Below, in pieces: positions 9,306-18,572 of a stretch of 64,000 bases of DNA; within the stretch, counting starts at the first letter, position 1; each line of letters starts with the position of its first letter. The notes below the pieces were generated by a model. It saw only the letters and a program-made list of their open reading frames with translations. It did no database searches and was not told the origin of the DNA. Made by a program: the position numbers and the translations under genes. Source of the stretch: Deltaproteobacteria bacterium. GTDB lineage: Bacteria > Desulfobacterota > Desulfuromonadia > Desulfuromonadales > BM103. The stretch is from NCBI GenBank assembly GCA_005774545.1, contig VAUL01000004.1:1-64000 (forward strand). The letters are read 5' to 3'.

Positions 9306-9333
9306 ATTCTAGCACACCCTCGCCGATGTGCAA
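9306..9333 (-). promoter_or_regulatory. sigma-70-type promoter of rbr-dfx
   Basis: On the minus strand TTGCAC, a 16-nt spacer and TAGAAT. It ends about 35 bases before the rubrerythrin start codon. Confidence 0.55.
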
Positions 9334-9368
9334 CGGGGAGGAAATCGGTCTTGTTTTGGCCGTAAAAA

Positions 9369-9400
9369 AGACAGGGCCTTCCGTCCGGAAGGCCCTGTCT
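9369..9400 (-). terminator. Intrinsic terminator after cytochrome c7
   Basis: A 14-bp perfect stem followed on the minus strand by TTTTTT. It sits 21 bases past the stop codon of the triheme cytochrome gene. Confidence 0.9.
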
Positions 9401-9421
9401 GAAGCTAGCCGCGGGAAGCGA

Positions 9422-9694
9422 TTACTTCTTGTGGCAATCGCCGCACTTGGTCGGGCCGCCCTTGGCCTTGTGGCAGTCCTTGCAGACCGCGCCGTGGGCC
9501 GCGTCCTTGTTCACTTCGATCTTGGCCGGCTTGCCCTGATGGCAGGCATCGCACTTGAGTTTCTCGCCGTGGGCCTTGTGGTTGAAGGTGACTTTCCCCT
9601 GCTTGTTGTCATACGACACCGAGTCGGCGGCGACGGCAAACGTGGCGCTGGTGGCGAAAGCGATCAGCATCAGGACGACGAACAGCTTTTTCAT
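9422..9694 (-). CDS. Periplasmic triheme cytochrome c7 (PpcA family)
   Basis: A 90-residue precursor. The signal peptide ends near VAAD (about residue 23). The mature protein of about 68 residues has three CXXCH heme sites (CDACH, CKDCH, CGDCH) plus the extra His needed for bis-His ligation, and ends GPTKCGDCHKK as PpcA-type cytochromes do. The family shuttles electrons through the periplasm between inner-membrane quinone oxidation and outer-membrane conduits. Monocistronic: a terminator follows. Confidence 0.93.
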   Translation of the reverse strand: MKKLFVVLMLIAFATSATFAVAADSVSYDNKQGKVTFNHKAHGEKLKCDACHQGKPAKIEVNKDAAHGAVCKDCHKAKGGPTKCGDCHKK

Positions 9695-9853
9695 TGACTC
9701 TCTCCTTTTCTTAATGAGAATTGATGAGACAAAGGTAATTGTTGCCAGGCGTCGGGTCTGATGTCAAGAAAAATCTTGGTTGTACCTTGAGTCGATGCTA
9801 ATCTTGCACATATATCAGGGCCTGTACAGGAAGGCCGGACGGAAGGGTACCGT

Positions 9854-10060
9854 ATGAAGAAGCTGGTCATGTTGATGGTGTTTCTGCTGCTGGCAGGCTG
9901 CTCGGTGCGCTGGGAGCACCCGACCAAGGGGCGGAGCGCGTTCTTCGCCGATGATCGTGAATGCCAGGTGATTTCCGGGGGCGCGTCGCAGGTTGTCGAG
10001 CCCGGGAAGGAGCGGGTCAGCTATGAAAGCTGCATGTGGGAGCGCGGCTGGCATAAGTAA
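9854..10060 (+). CDS. Small lipoprotein
   Basis: A 68-residue protein with a type II signal peptide and lipobox LLAGC (Cys about 16). The short mature part contains ADDRECQ and ESCMWERGWHK, a layout seen in small outer-membrane lipoproteins with one disulfide. No function can be assigned. It is divergent from cytochrome c7 and upstream of the glutamate dehydrogenase gene. Confidence 0.65.
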   Translation: MKKLVMLMVFLLLAGCSVRWEHPTKGRSAFFADDRECQVISGGASQVVEPGKERVSYESCMWERGWHK

Positions 10061-10201
10061 CGGCGGCCGGTGTGCCGACCCGTTCCGGCAGAATCGACTG
10101 AGTGACAGCGGGGCCGCGGATACGTCCGCCGGCCCCGTACCGTTTGACCGGGAGCGCCTCGGCCGCTACGTGTCGGTGCCCCGCCGATTCCGGGAGGAGC
10201 C

Positions 10202-13180
10202 ATGAGCCGACCGATGCAGTCTGGCCCGCCGTCGATGGGGGCGCGCAGCGTTCACCGGCGCTGGCTGAAGGCGCAGATGAACCCGTATTTTTTCGTCGCA
10301 ATGCGCGACGAACCCGAGGCGCTGGCCATTCTCGAGCGCGAACTCGGCACCCTGCGGTTCAACCGGCGCCTCCTGCTGGCCGACCGGCCGACGGCCCTGA
10401 TCCTGGCGACCGCCAGCCTTCCGGGTTCGCTTTACGAGACGCTGACCCTGCACAATGTCGCCGAGCGTGAAATCTCCTACGCGATGTTCGCCCATTCGGA
10501 CGATGCGATGCCGGGGCTGGCGCAGACTCTGGAAATACAGCGGTTCGAATTCGACCGCAAGAACGAGGCGGACATCTCCGCCAATTACGACGTCGAGGTA
10601 CCGGTTGCCGTCCGGCGGCGGGTGGCGCGGGCCATCAGGGCCCATTTCCCCGGCTTCGACCAGCGCAAATTCGACCCGCTGCTGAACATCCTCTGGCTGA
10701 ACAACGAAAACTACGTCCGCATCTCCCCGCCGCGCCGGGTTGCCCAGACCCTCCACATGTTTCGCGAAGCGCAGCGCCGCGGGGGGCTCTATCTCGCCAT
10801 CGAGCCGGTTCCCGAGCAGTCCGCGGAAACACGCATCAGCTTCGCCGTCGGCAACCCGCCGCAGCACGATTTTCTCCGACAGGTCATGGAAATCTTCCAT
10901 CGTCTGCAACTGGGGGTCAACCGGGCCTACTGCCTGACCATCAGCAGCGGTATCCACCCCTACTTCCTCGCCAGCTTCTACGTGCACCATCGGGGCGGCG
11001 GGTCGCTGGCGCCCGGGAGCGAACTGTACAAAGAGCTGACCGACGAATTGTGCAACACCCAGCTGCTGGCCACCGACACGTTTGCCTACCGGGAATTTGT
11101 CAGACCCGGCCTGATGAGCGGTGCCGAGGCGTCGCTGGTCAATGCCTTCATCGCCTTCTGCCACACCAGCCTGGCGCACAGCCAGCCGGACCGCTATGAT
11201 CTCGAAGAGGTCCGTTCCGCCTTTCATGCCAACCCGCAGATCGCCCTGCTGCTGGTCGAACTGTTCCGCTGCCGGTTCGCGCCGGGCAGGCACGAGCGGG
11301 ACGCGGCCTGCGCTGCGGCGCTGGCCGCAGCCGAGGAGGCGGTGGCGGGATACAATACCGGGCGCCGGCACCTCGACGACCTCCGCCGCCAGATCTTCCG
11401 CTGCGCCCTGATCCTGATCCGCCGCACCCTCAAGACCAATGCTTTCGTTGCCGAGAAGCAGGCGCTGGCTTTCCGCCTCGACCCCGCCTGCCTGGCGGAG
11501 CTAGGGGCGGAGTTTACCGCCGATCTGCCGGCGGCGACGCCGTTTCGCATCACGTTCTTTTTCAGCCGGGTCGGTTTCGGTTATCACGTCGGATTCTCCG
11601 ATATCGCCCGCGGCGGCTGGCGGACGGTCATCGCCCGCAGCCACGACGACCTGGTGACGTCGGCCACCACCCTGTTCCGCGAAACCTTTGTCCTGGCCCA
11701 TACCCAGCATGCCAAGAACAAGGATATTTTCGAAGGCGGCTCCAAGATGGTGGTGCTGCTCGATGCCACCGACATCCGGCGCAACGGCGACCGTGCCGAT
11801 GAGCAGGCCCAGGAAACCGTGCGCCTCTACCGGCTGCAGTACGGGATCGCCAGCGCGTTCCTCGACATTTTCGTGACCGCCGGCGGGGTCGCCAGCCACC
11901 CGGCGGTGGTCGACTACTACCGCGAAGAGGAGGCCATCGAGCTCGGTCCCGATGAAAACATGCATGACGTGATGATCGAGGCGATCGCCCGTCTGGCGCG
12001 GCGGCGCGGCTACCTGCTCGGTGCGGGGATCATGTCGAGCAAGCAGGTCGGGATCAACCACAAGGAGTATGGCGTTACCTCGACCGGTGTGGTGACTTTT
12101 GCCGAGCACGTCATGGCGGAGTTCGGCATGGACCTGCGTCGCGATCCGGTCCGGATCAAGATGACCGGCGGCCCGAACGGCGATGTCGCCGGCAACGCCA
12201 TCCGCCTGTTGCTCGGACGGGCCCCGCAGGCCAGGTTCGTGCTGATTCTCGACGGCACGGCGGCGCTTGCCGACCCGGCCGGCGCCGACCGGGACGAGCT
12301 GCGCCGCCTTGTGCTGAAGAACGATCTTGATGCCTTCGACCCGCAGGCGCTGCATGTCGGCGGGGTGCTGCTGTATCGCAGCGGCAGCCGCTGGGAGGGG
12401 TTGCGCAAGCTCTACCGGCGGGTCTGCATGACCGCCGACGGGTTGCGGGAGGAGTGGGTCTCCGGGGATGACTTTGCGCGCGAGTACGGCGAGCTGGTCT
12501 TTGCCGTGCCGGCGGATCTGTTCATCCCGGCCGGCGGCCGTCCGGAGACGATCGACCGCGACAACTGGAAGACGTTTCTCCTCCCCGACGGAACCCCGTC
12601 GGCCCGGGCTGTCGTCGAGGGGGCCAACTCGTTCCTGACGCCGGAAGCGCGGATTGAACTGCAGCGCGCCGGCGTCCTGATCATGCGGGACGCCTCGGCC
12701 AACAAGTGTGGCGTGATCTCCTCCTCCTACGAGATCATCGCCAATCTGCTGCTTGCCGACGAGGAGTTCCTAGCCTGCAAGGAGCGTTACGTTCGCGATG
12801 TCCTGGCGATCCTCGAAAAGCGCGCCGCCGACGAGGCGCGCCTGATTCTCAGGCGCCATCGGGAGAGGCCGGAACGGCTCTGCACGGAGATCTCCGATGC
12901 CATCAGCGGCGAGATCAACGCCCACTATGCCCGCTTGTTCCTCTACTTCCTGGAGAATCCCGGGCTGCCTCTGCGCCAGCCGTATCGCCGGGCCCTGCTG
13001 GCCCATCTCCCCGCCCTGCTGCGCGAGGAACCGCGCTTCCGCCGGCGGTTGGGCCGCCTGCCGCAAAAGTACCGGGCGGCGATCCTGGCCGCGGAGATCG
13101 GCTCGTCGCTGGTCTATCGCGGCGACCGCGAAGCGGACTTGGCCGATGCCGTCCGTCTGCATGTGCAGCGCTACTTCTGA
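10202..13180 (+). CDS. Large NAD-dependent glutamate dehydrogenase
   Basis: A 992-residue enzyme of the large NAD-GDH class, interconverting glutamate and 2-oxoglutarate plus ammonium. The N-terminal 400 residues are the regulatory region. The catalytic part includes FFFSRVGFGYHVGFSDIARGG (about 445), SKQVGINHKEYGVTSTGVV (about 613-631) and the dinucleotide motif KMTGGPNGDVAGNAIRLL (about 653-670). Late motifs PDGTPSARAVVEGANSFLT and RDASANKCGVISSSYEI are typical. It is shorter than the 1600-residue bacterial class and nearer the 1000-residue class. The ATG follows GGGAGGAGCC. Encoded alone, probably for amino-acid catabolism. Confidence 0.92.
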   Translation: MSRPMQSGPPSMGARSVHRRWLKAQMNPYFFVAMRDEPEALAILERELGTLRFNRRLLLADRPTALILATASLPGSLYETLTLHNVAEREISYAMFAHSDDAMPGLAQTLEIQRFEFDRKNEADISANYDVEVPVAVRRRVARAIRAHFPGFDQRKFDPLLNILWLNNENYVRISPPRRVAQTLHMFREAQRRGGLYLAIEPVPEQSAETRISFAVGNPPQHDFLRQVMEIFHRLQLGVNRAYCLTISSGIHPYFLASFYVHHRGGGSLAPGSELYKELTDELCNTQLLATDTFAYREFVRPGLMSGAEASLVNAFIAFCHTSLAHSQPDRYDLEEVRSAFHANPQIALLLVELFRCRFAPGRHERDAACAAALAAAEEAVAGYNTGRRHLDDLRRQIFRCALILIRRTLKTNAFVAEKQALAFRLDPACLAELGAEFTADLPAATPFRITFFFSRVGFGYHVGFSDIARGGWRTVIARSHDDLVTSATTLFRETFVLAHTQHAKNKDIFEGGSKMVVLLDATDIRRNGDRADEQAQETVRLYRLQYGIASAFLDIFVTAGGVASHPAVVDYYREEEAIELGPDENMHDVMIEAIARLARRRGYLLGAGIMSSKQVGINHKEYGVTSTGVVTFAEHVMAEFGMDLRRDPVRIKMTGGPNGDVAGNAIRLLLGRAPQARFVLILDGTAALADPAGADRDELRRLVLKNDLDAFDPQALHVGGVLLYRSGSRWEGLRKLYRRVCMTADGLREEWVSGDDFAREYGELVFAVPADLFIPAGGRPETIDRDNWKTFLLPDGTPSARAVVEGANSFLTPEARIELQRAGVLIMRDASANKCGVISSSYEIIANLLLADEEFLACKERYVRDVLAILEKRAADEARLILRRHRERPERLCTEISDAISGEINAHYARLFLYFLENPGLPLRQPYRRALLAHLPALLREEPRFRRRLGRLPQKYRAAILAAEIGSSLVYRGDREADLADAVRLHVQRYF

Positions 13181-13420
13181 CGGCGGTTGCCCGGCCGGTT
13201 CCGTTATTTGAGGGCCGCGAAGCCAAAAGACGGGGCGGCCTCCTCCGCCGTCGCGGGCGCGGGTAGGGGCCGGAGCCCGGGCGCCCCGTGGCGGGAGAAA
13301 ATAGTGCAGCTATTTCGTTTGGATAGCGGAGACATTCGGGGCGTCGGTGGGTCCGGGGGAGCGGTGTCAGGGCAATACGTGCTGGGCATGGGTTTTGCTT
13401 TTGGTTTGAGCAAAGTGGAT
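13181..13420. other. Gene-free leader region
   Basis: 240 bases after the dehydrogenase gene. It holds a long-range inverted repeat ACGGGGCG/CGCCCCGT around 13230-13289 and a small AATAG/CTATT hairpin near 13305. No ORF with a ribosome binding site is seen. The promoter for the following riboswitch must lie here, but I cannot place it securely. Confidence 0.4.
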
Positions 13421-13510
13421 CTTCGCTCATAGCAAAACCGGTGCGAACCGGTGACGCAAAGCCGCGGGTCTGCCCCTCAGGGGGGTGGGCAGACAGCCGG
13501 GTTGCCGAAG
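13421..13510 (+). promoter_or_regulatory. Cyclic-di-GMP-I (GEMM) riboswitch aptamer
   Basis: P1 is CTTCG (13421-13425) with CGAAG (13506-13510). Inside are the first hairpin ACCGGT-GCGA-ACCGGT with its tetraloop, the GACGCAAAGCCGCGGG core, a variable second stem (GTCTGCCC/GGGCAGAC) and GCCGGGTTGCCGA. All match the c-di-GMP-I consensus. TGCCGAAGA (13503-13511) overlaps P1 and can pair perfectly with TCTTCGGCA (13545-13553) in the terminator. Ligand binding should therefore favour termination, an OFF switch by this reasoning. Confidence 0.93.
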
Positions 13511-13537
13511 AGGGTCGTCGGGAATGACAGCTTTGTC

Positions 13538-13576
13538 ACGCCCGTCTTCGGCATTTGCCGGCGACGGGCGTTTTTT
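13538..13576 (+). terminator. Riboswitch-controlled terminator
   Basis: ACGCCCGTC (13538-13546) pairs with GACGGGCGT (13563-13571), followed by TTTTTT. It is the expression platform of the c-di-GMP riboswitch. Confidence 0.88.
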
Positions 13577-13609
13577 CTGTTATAGAGTTTTTGCAGGGAG
13601 GTGGTGCCG

Positions 13610-14038
13610 ATGCGAATCCTGGTGTTCGATGCGGACAACAGCCTTCGGGAATTGCTGCGCATCTATCTTTCGGGCCACGGCCACGAGGTGCTGGCCTTTC
13701 GCGACCCGACGCTCTGTCCGCTGTACGCGCAGCTCAAAGCGGGTGCCTGCTGCTGTCCCCAGGATGCGCCGTGCGGCGACGTGGTCATCATCGACAACAA
13801 GATGCCGCATATCTCCGGGCTCGAATTGCTCAAGCTGCAGCGGCGAGGCGGCTGCAAGCTGCCCGATGCCAACAAGGCGGTCATGAGCGCGACCATGACC
13901 GGGCAGCTCGAAGCGGTGATCGCCGAATTCGGCTGTCACCACATCAAGAAGCCGTTTCAACTGGTGCGGATCAAGGAGTGGGTCGACGACTGCATGGGCC
14001 GGCTGATTCTTGCCCGCCGACCCGTGCCGGCGCCGTAA
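13610..14038 (+). CDS. Single-domain response regulator with a cysteine cluster
   Basis: A 142-residue stand-alone receiver domain. The acidic pocket is in LVFDADN (residues about 3-9), the phospho-acceptor Asp in VVIIDNKMP (about 62), the Thr/Ser position in VMSATMTG and the conserved Lys in HIKKPF. There is no output domain. Between beta-2 and beta-3 it carries a Cys-rich insertion (GACCCPQDAPCG), and other Cys/His residues follow, suggesting metal or redox sensitivity (inference). The ATG at 13610 follows GGGAGGTGG. Expression is gated by the c-di-GMP riboswitch, linking two-component and c-di-GMP signalling. Confidence 0.85.
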   Translation: MRILVFDADNSLRELLRIYLSGHGHEVLAFRDPTLCPLYAQLKAGACCCPQDAPCGDVVIIDNKMPHISGLELLKLQRRGGCKLPDANKAVMSATMTGQLEAVIAEFGCHHIKKPFQLVRIKEWVDDCMGRLILARRPVPAP

Positions 14039-14057
14039 CCGGTCCGCAGCGCCTGCC

Positions 14058-14189
14058 ATGCCCAAATCGAAATATAACTTTTTTGCCATCTGGCTTGGCC
14101 TGACGGTTCTCGGCCTGGCCCTCCTGGTTTTTCTCCTTCTCGTCAAGTGGCAGCCGGATTTCTTCCGGGACGTGACCTTTGTCCTGTAG
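14058..14189 (+). CDS. 43-residue single-span membrane peptide
   Basis: A short frame 19 bases after the receiver gene. It starts MPKSKYNFFAIWLGL, has one transmembrane helix (LTVLGLALLVFLLLV) and a short outer tail with DFFRDVTF. The ribosome binding site is weak, so it may be read by coupling or reinitiation. It is probably in the same riboswitch-controlled transcript. I do not recognise a family. Confidence 0.5.
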   Translation: MPKSKYNFFAIWLGLTVLGLALLVFLLLVKWQPDFFRDVTFVL

Positions 14190-14236
14190 GCGGGGGCGGG
14201 GTTCCCGGCGGCGGCCGGCTGCGGCGGCAAAGCGAA

Positions 14237-14261
14237 GGGGGCCGGCGGAATGCCGGCCCCC
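14237..14261. terminator. Hairpin between the small membrane gene and tRNA-Thr
   Basis: A perfect 10-bp stem GGGGGCCGGC with a five-base loop. It can serve either convergent transcript; only short T stretches follow. Confidence 0.55.
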
Positions 14262-14272
14262 TTGTCGTTGCC

Positions 14273-14348
14273 TGGAGCCACCTGCCGGACTCGAACCGGC
14301 GACCTATTGATTACGAATCAATTGCTCTACCAACTGAGCTAAGGTGGC
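14273..14348 (-). tRNA. tRNA-Thr (anticodon CGU)
   Basis: On the minus strand a 76-nt cloverleaf runs from GCCACCT to AGGTGGC plus TCCA, so CCA is encoded. The D arm is GCTCAGTTGGTAGAGC. The anticodon stem-loop ATTGA-TTCGTAA-TCAAT gives CGU, and the T arm is GCCGGTTCGAGTCCGGC. CGU reads ACG (Thr). It lies just downstream of the sulfite-reductase gene on the same strand. Confidence 0.97.
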
Positions 14349-14412
14349 GTCTGAACTCAGACTCACCTATCTAGCACGAAACGTCGCCAGGTTCAATCCC
14401 TTTCCCGCGCCG

Positions 14413-15696
14413 TCAGCCGAGGCGCGCGACCTCCGTCAGCAGCTGATCGAGGGTCAGGCCGGAGTCGACCGCTTCCCCCAGCCCTTCGCCGCTGCGGCGG
14501 TAGAGGTCGAAGCGCGGGGTGCGATTGCCGTCTTCTTCCTTGACCAGCTTTGAGGTGACGACGCCGACATCGGCCAGTTGCGGCTGGGAGCAGCTGTTGG
14601 GGCAGCCGGACACCGCCCAGGTAAGGGCCTGCCCCTGCGGACCGAGGGTGGCCGTCAGCCGGCGGGCGACGTCGCGGGTCGGGGCGAGCCCCATGCGGCA
14701 CTCGTGGCTCCCCGGGCAGACCCGGCAGGTGACGACACTCCCGGCCGTCGCCGGGAGCAGCCCGTGGGTGGTCAGTTCCCCGCGGGCCCGCTCCAGGACG
14801 GCGGGGTCGGTGAAGAAGAGCAGCAGATCCTGGTCGGCGGTCAAGGCCAGGGTGCTGTCGCCGTGGGCGGCGGCCACGAGGGCGATGCGGCGCAGCTGGG
14901 CCGCATCGATTTCCCCGGCGAAGACCGGGAGGCAAAGGTGCAGGCCGGTGTCGACGGTCAGGGCGCCGGCCAGGGATTGCTGCGGCAGCGCGGTCGGAGC
15001 CACGGCCGCCTCGATCAACTCGCGGACGCGCGCTTCGCCGAGGTCGCGCACCACGAACTTGAGGCGCTTTCCGGCCGGGGCATGGCGGGCGTAGACGCGC
15101 ACCACCGCTTCGGCGAGCGGCAGCAGCTCCGCGGCCGTCACCGCCTGCTTGAGAAGGAAGGCCGCCTGCGGTTCCCGGCCGAGGCCGCCGGCGCACCAGA
15201 CGTCGAAGCGCTCGTCCTCGCTGCCGGTGCCGGTATGCACGATGCCGAGATCCTGGATCAGGTGACGGGCTCCGGCGTAGCCGGCCTCGACGCCGATCTT
15301 GAATTTCTTGGGGAGCCCTTCAAAGTGCGGATTGCCGGCAAAGTGGCGATGCAGCTGGCGGGCCACCCGCTGGGCGACGCCGAAGCCGGGGCGGCCCGAG
15401 GTGCTGCAGGAGATGCCGCGCACCGCTCCGCCGCAGGCCCCGCGGGTGGTCAGCCCGACCGCCGCCAGGCGGCGGAAGATCTCGGGGAGTTGGTCGACGG
15501 TCAGCCAGTGCAGCTCGATGCTCCCCCGGCAGGTCAGGTGCAGCCGGCCGTTGCTGAAGAGTTCGGCGATGCTGCAGACGGCTTCCGCCTGGGGGGCGGA
15601 GAGGACGCCGGCCGGGGCCTTCACCCGCAGCATCAGCTGGTCGGCGTCGTTCTGGCGGTAGACCCCGTCGAGGCGCAATTTCTGAAAGTCGATCAT
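14413..15696 (-). CDS. Siroheme [4Fe-4S] nitrite/sulfite reductase family protein
   Basis: A 427-residue reductase of the ferredoxin-type siroheme family, probably reducing sulfite to sulfide here. The N-terminal half has TCRGSIELHWLTVDQLPEIF and RGACGGAVRGISCS. The cluster-siroheme ligands are CPGSHEC (about 325) and CPNSC (about 364), the CX5C...CX3C signature. It is shorter than the plant-type enzyme of about 560 residues, so it is a compact member. It begins 5 bases after cysNC and is the last gene of the sulfate-assimilation operon. Confidence 0.82.
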   Translation of the reverse strand: MIDFQKLRLDGVYRQNDADQLMLRVKAPAGVLSAPQAEAVCSIAELFSNGRLHLTCRGSIELHWLTVDQLPEIFRRLAAVGLTTRGACGGAVRGISCSTSGRPGFGVAQRVARQLHRHFAGNPHFEGLPKKFKIGVEAGYAGARHLIQDLGIVHTGTGSEDERFDVWCAGGLGREPQAAFLLKQAVTAAELLPLAEAVVRVYARHAPAGKRLKFVVRDLGEARVRELIEAAVAPTALPQQSLAGALTVDTGLHLCLPVFAGEIDAAQLRRIALVAAAHGDSTLALTADQDLLLFFTDPAVLERARGELTTHGLLPATAGSVVTCRVCPGSHECRMGLAPTRDVARRLTATLGPQGQALTWAVSGCPNSCSQPQLADVGVVTSKLVKEEDGNRTPRFDLYRRSGEGLGEAVDSGLTLDQLLTEVARLG

Positions 15697-15701
15697 GTCT
15701 G

Positions 15702-17579
15702 CTAGATCCCTGCTCCCAGGAGTTGGTCGGGGGAGAGCAACCCCCCGCCGTACAGTTCGGCGACGATTCGCTCGGCAAGGTCCTCCGCGGCAGCGGCGGC
15801 GCCGTCTATGGTGATTTCGGCGGCCTCCGGGGGCTCGTAGCCGGCTGCCATGCCGGGGGCGCGCTGGGCACAGAGCTGCGGCGGCGTGTCGACGAAAATC
15901 TCGACGAACTCGCCGGGGGCGAACAGTTCGCGGGCGGCACGCCGTTCCGCCCGGAACGGCGCCGTGGCGGCGATCAGGACGATCAGTCCGGCTTCGGTCA
16001 TCAGCCGGGCCGCCTCGGCGATTCGGCGCACCTGCTCGACCTGGCCGGCCGCGGTCTGGTCGAGATCCCGGTTGAGCCCCTGGCGCAGGCGGTCGTCGTC
16101 GAGCAGGCAGGTATGGCGCCCGAGGCAGTATAGCTTTTTCTCCACCAGGTTGGCGATCCTTGATTTGCCGGCGCCGGGTCTGCCGGTGAGCCAAAGGACC
16201 CTGGCGCTCTGCCCCTTCTGCAGGGCCCGGGCCCGGCCGTCGAGGTCGATTTCGGGCCAGCGGCCGCCGTCCTGGCGGATTGCGGCGGTGATCATCCCCG
16301 CACCGACGGTGGCATTGCTCAGGCGGTCGATGAGGATGAAGCTGCCGGTGGCGCGGTTGTCGCGGTACGGATCGAAGGCCAGCGCCTTCCCCAGCGCGAG
16401 CCTGCACACGCCGACCTCGTTGAGTTCCAGGGTTTTCCCCGGCTCGTGCTGCAGGGTGTTGACGTTGACCTTGTGCTTCAGTTCGCTGACCTGGGCGGGC
16501 GTCGAGGCCGCGCCGCTCTTGAGCAGGTAGCTGCGGCCGGGAAGGAGCGGCTCCTCGTGCAGCCAGACCACCTGCGCCTCGAACCGGTCGGCCTGCTCCG
16601 GCCGGAAGTGCGGCGCGCTCAGCAGGTCGCCGCGGCTGATGTCGATCTCGTCCGCCAGGGTCAGCGTCACCGCCTGCCCGGCCACGGCCTCCTCAAGGTC
16701 GCCGTCCATGGTGACGATCCGCGCCACGCGGCTGATCTTGCCGGACGAGGACACCGCCACCTCGTCGCCGGGGCGGATGCGCCCCGCGGCGATGGTGCCG
16801 GCAAAACCGCGGAAATCGAGGTTGGGGCGGTTGACCCACTGTACCGGCAGGCGGAACGGTTGGTCTTGGGTTTCGTCGGCCACCTGCACGGTTTCGAGGT
16901 AGGCCATCAGCGTCGGCCCGGCGTGCCACGGGGTCTGGCGGCTGCGCTCCAGGACGTTGTCGCCGTTGAGCGCCGAGATCGGGATCGCGGTGATGTCGGC
17001 AAACCCCAGATCTTTGGCGAAGGCCTCGTACTCCTCGCGAATGGCGTGGAAGCGGGCCGCCGAATAGTCGACCAGGTCCATCTTGTTCACCGCCAGGACG
17101 ATGTGCCGGATCCCGACCAGCGACACCAGGTAGCTGTGGCGCCGCGTCTGGGTGAGGATCCCCTTGCGGGCATCGATCAGGATCACCGCCACCTGCGCGG
17201 TGGAGGCGCCGGTCACCATGTTGCGGGTGTACTGCTCGTGCCCCGGGGTATCGGCGACGATGAACTTGCGCTTGTCGGTGGAGAAGAAGCGGTAGGCGAC
17301 GTCGATGGTGATCCCCTGCTCACGCTCGGCCTGCAGCCCGTCGAGGAGCAGGGCGTAGTCGATGGCGCCGCCCTGCGTGCCGACCCGCTTGCTGTCGGCC
17401 TCCAGGGCCGCCAGCTGATCCTCGAAGATCATCTTCGAGTCCCACAGCAGCCGCCCGATCAGGGTGCTCTTGCCGTCGTCCACCGAGCCGCAGGTGATGA
17501 AGCGCAACAGCGACTTCTCTTCCTGGGACTTGAGGTAGGCGAGGATGTCTTTTTCGATCAAATCGGATTGGTGTGCCAT
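15702..17579 (-). CDS. cysNC: Bifunctional sulfate adenylyltransferase large subunit / APS kinase
   Basis: A 625-residue fusion. Residues 1-430 are the CysN GTPase: GSVDDGKSTL (about 31-40), DTPGHEQY, NKMDLVD. CysN uses GTP hydrolysis to drive APS formation with CysD. Residues 455-625 are the APS kinase: P-loop GRPGAGKS (about 468), LDDDRLRQGLNRDL, APFRAERRAAR. The P-loop differs from the usual GLSGSGKST, so kinase activity is likely but not assured. The start at 17579 follows AAAGG; a GTG 18 bases upstream is less likely. It is between cysD and the siroheme reductase gene. Confidence 0.93.
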   Translation of the reverse strand: MAHQSDLIEKDILAYLKSQEEKSLLRFITCGSVDDGKSTLIGRLLWDSKMIFEDQLAALEADSKRVGTQGGAIDYALLLDGLQAEREQGITIDVAYRFFSTDKRKFIVADTPGHEQYTRNMVTGASTAQVAVILIDARKGILTQTRRHSYLVSLVGIRHIVLAVNKMDLVDYSAARFHAIREEYEAFAKDLGFADITAIPISALNGDNVLERSRQTPWHAGPTLMAYLETVQVADETQDQPFRLPVQWVNRPNLDFRGFAGTIAAGRIRPGDEVAVSSSGKISRVARIVTMDGDLEEAVAGQAVTLTLADEIDISRGDLLSAPHFRPEQADRFEAQVVWLHEEPLLPGRSYLLKSGAASTPAQVSELKHKVNVNTLQHEPGKTLELNEVGVCRLALGKALAFDPYRDNRATGSFILIDRLSNATVGAGMITAAIRQDGGRWPEIDLDGRARALQKGQSARVLWLTGRPGAGKSRIANLVEKKLYCLGRHTCLLDDDRLRQGLNRDLDQTAAGQVEQVRRIAEAARLMTEAGLIVLIAATAPFRAERRAARELFAPGEFVEIFVDTPPQLCAQRAPGMAAGYEPPEAAEITIDGAAAAAEDLAERIVAELYGGGLLSPDQLLGAGI

Positions 17580-17666
17580 ATACGAACCTTTGCCCACTCA
17601 GGCCGCGCGGCCGATAGGACCGATTGGTCACATGAGACGAATTGGACCCACCAAGCGCGCGGAGTG

Positions 17667-18572
17667 CTAGAAATAGCCTTCCTGCTTCTTCTTCTCCATG
17701 CTCCCCGCCTGGTCGTGGTCGATCAGGCGCCCCTGGCGCTCCGACGTGCGGGTGAGCAGCATCTCCCGGATGATCTCCGGCAGCGTGGCGGCGGTCGACT
17801 CCACCGCGCCGGTCAGCGGGTAGCAGCCGAGGGTGCGGAAACGCACCGACTTGTGCTGTAGCTGTTCGCCGGGTTTCAGCTCCATCCGTTCGTCGTCGAC
17901 CATGATCAGCATGCCGTCGCGCTCCACCACCGGGCGCACCGCCGCGTAGTAGAGCGGGACGATCGGGATATTCTCCAGGTGGATGTACTGCCACACGTCC
18001 AGCTCGGTCCAGTTGGACAGGGGGAAGACGCGGATGCTCTCGCCGGGCTTGACCCGGGTGTTGTAGAGGTTCCACAGCTCGGGGCGCTGGTTCTTCGGAT
18101 CCCAGCGGTGGCTGGCGGTGCGGAACGAGAAGATCCGCTCCTTGGCCCGCGACTTCTCCTCGTCGCGGCGCGCCCCGCCGAAAGCCGCGTCGAACCGGTA
18201 CTTGTCCAGCGCCTGCTTCAAGGCCTCGGTCTTCATGATGTCGGTGTGCAGTGCCGAGCCGTGGGTGAAGGGGCCGATCCCCTGGCTCACCCCCTCCTCG
18301 TTGATGTGCACGAGCAGGTCGAGACCGTACTCGCTGGCCATCCGGTCGCGGAATTCGATCATCTCCCGGAACTTCCAGGTGGTATCGACATGCAGCAGCG
18401 GGAAGGGCGGCTTGGCCGGGTAGAAGGCCTTGAGCGCCAGGCGCAGCATGACCGCCGAGTCCTTGCCGATGGAATAGAGCATCACCGGGTTCTCGAACTC
18501 GGCCGCCACCTCGCGGATGATGTGGATGCTCTCGGTTTCGAGCTGGCGGAGATGGGTCAATGTCGTTGTCAT
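17667..18572 (-). CDS. cysD: Sulfate adenylyltransferase small subunit
   Basis: A 301-residue ATP sulfurylase catalytic subunit with the PP-loop-like [11 protein letters not shown] (about 34-44), [36 protein letters not shown] and a tail ending KKKQEGYF that is conserved in CysD. It forms APS from ATP and sulfate with CysN. It starts at [12 protein letters not shown], where the family starts; a longer in-frame extension is not supported. Confidence 0.96.
   Translation of the reverse strand: MTTTLTHLRQLETESIHIIREVAAEFENPVMLYSIGKDSAVMLRLALKAFYPAKPPFPLLHVDTTWKFREMIEFRDRMASEYGLDLLVHINEEGVSQGIGPFTHGSALHTDIMKTEALKQALDKYRFDAAFGGARRDEEKSRAKERIFSFRTASHRWDPKNQRPELWNLYNTRVKPGESIRVFPLSNWTELDVWQYIHLENIPIVPLYYAAVRPVVERDGMLIMVDDERMELKPGEQLQHKSVRFRTLGCYPLTGAVESTAATLPEIIREMLLTRTSERQGRLIDHDQAGSMEKKKQEGYF

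Noticed and set aside
13601-13609. GTG start three codons before the receiver ATG
   Set aside because: The GGGAGGTGG ribosome binding site overlaps the GTG; the ATG at 13610 has the right spacing.
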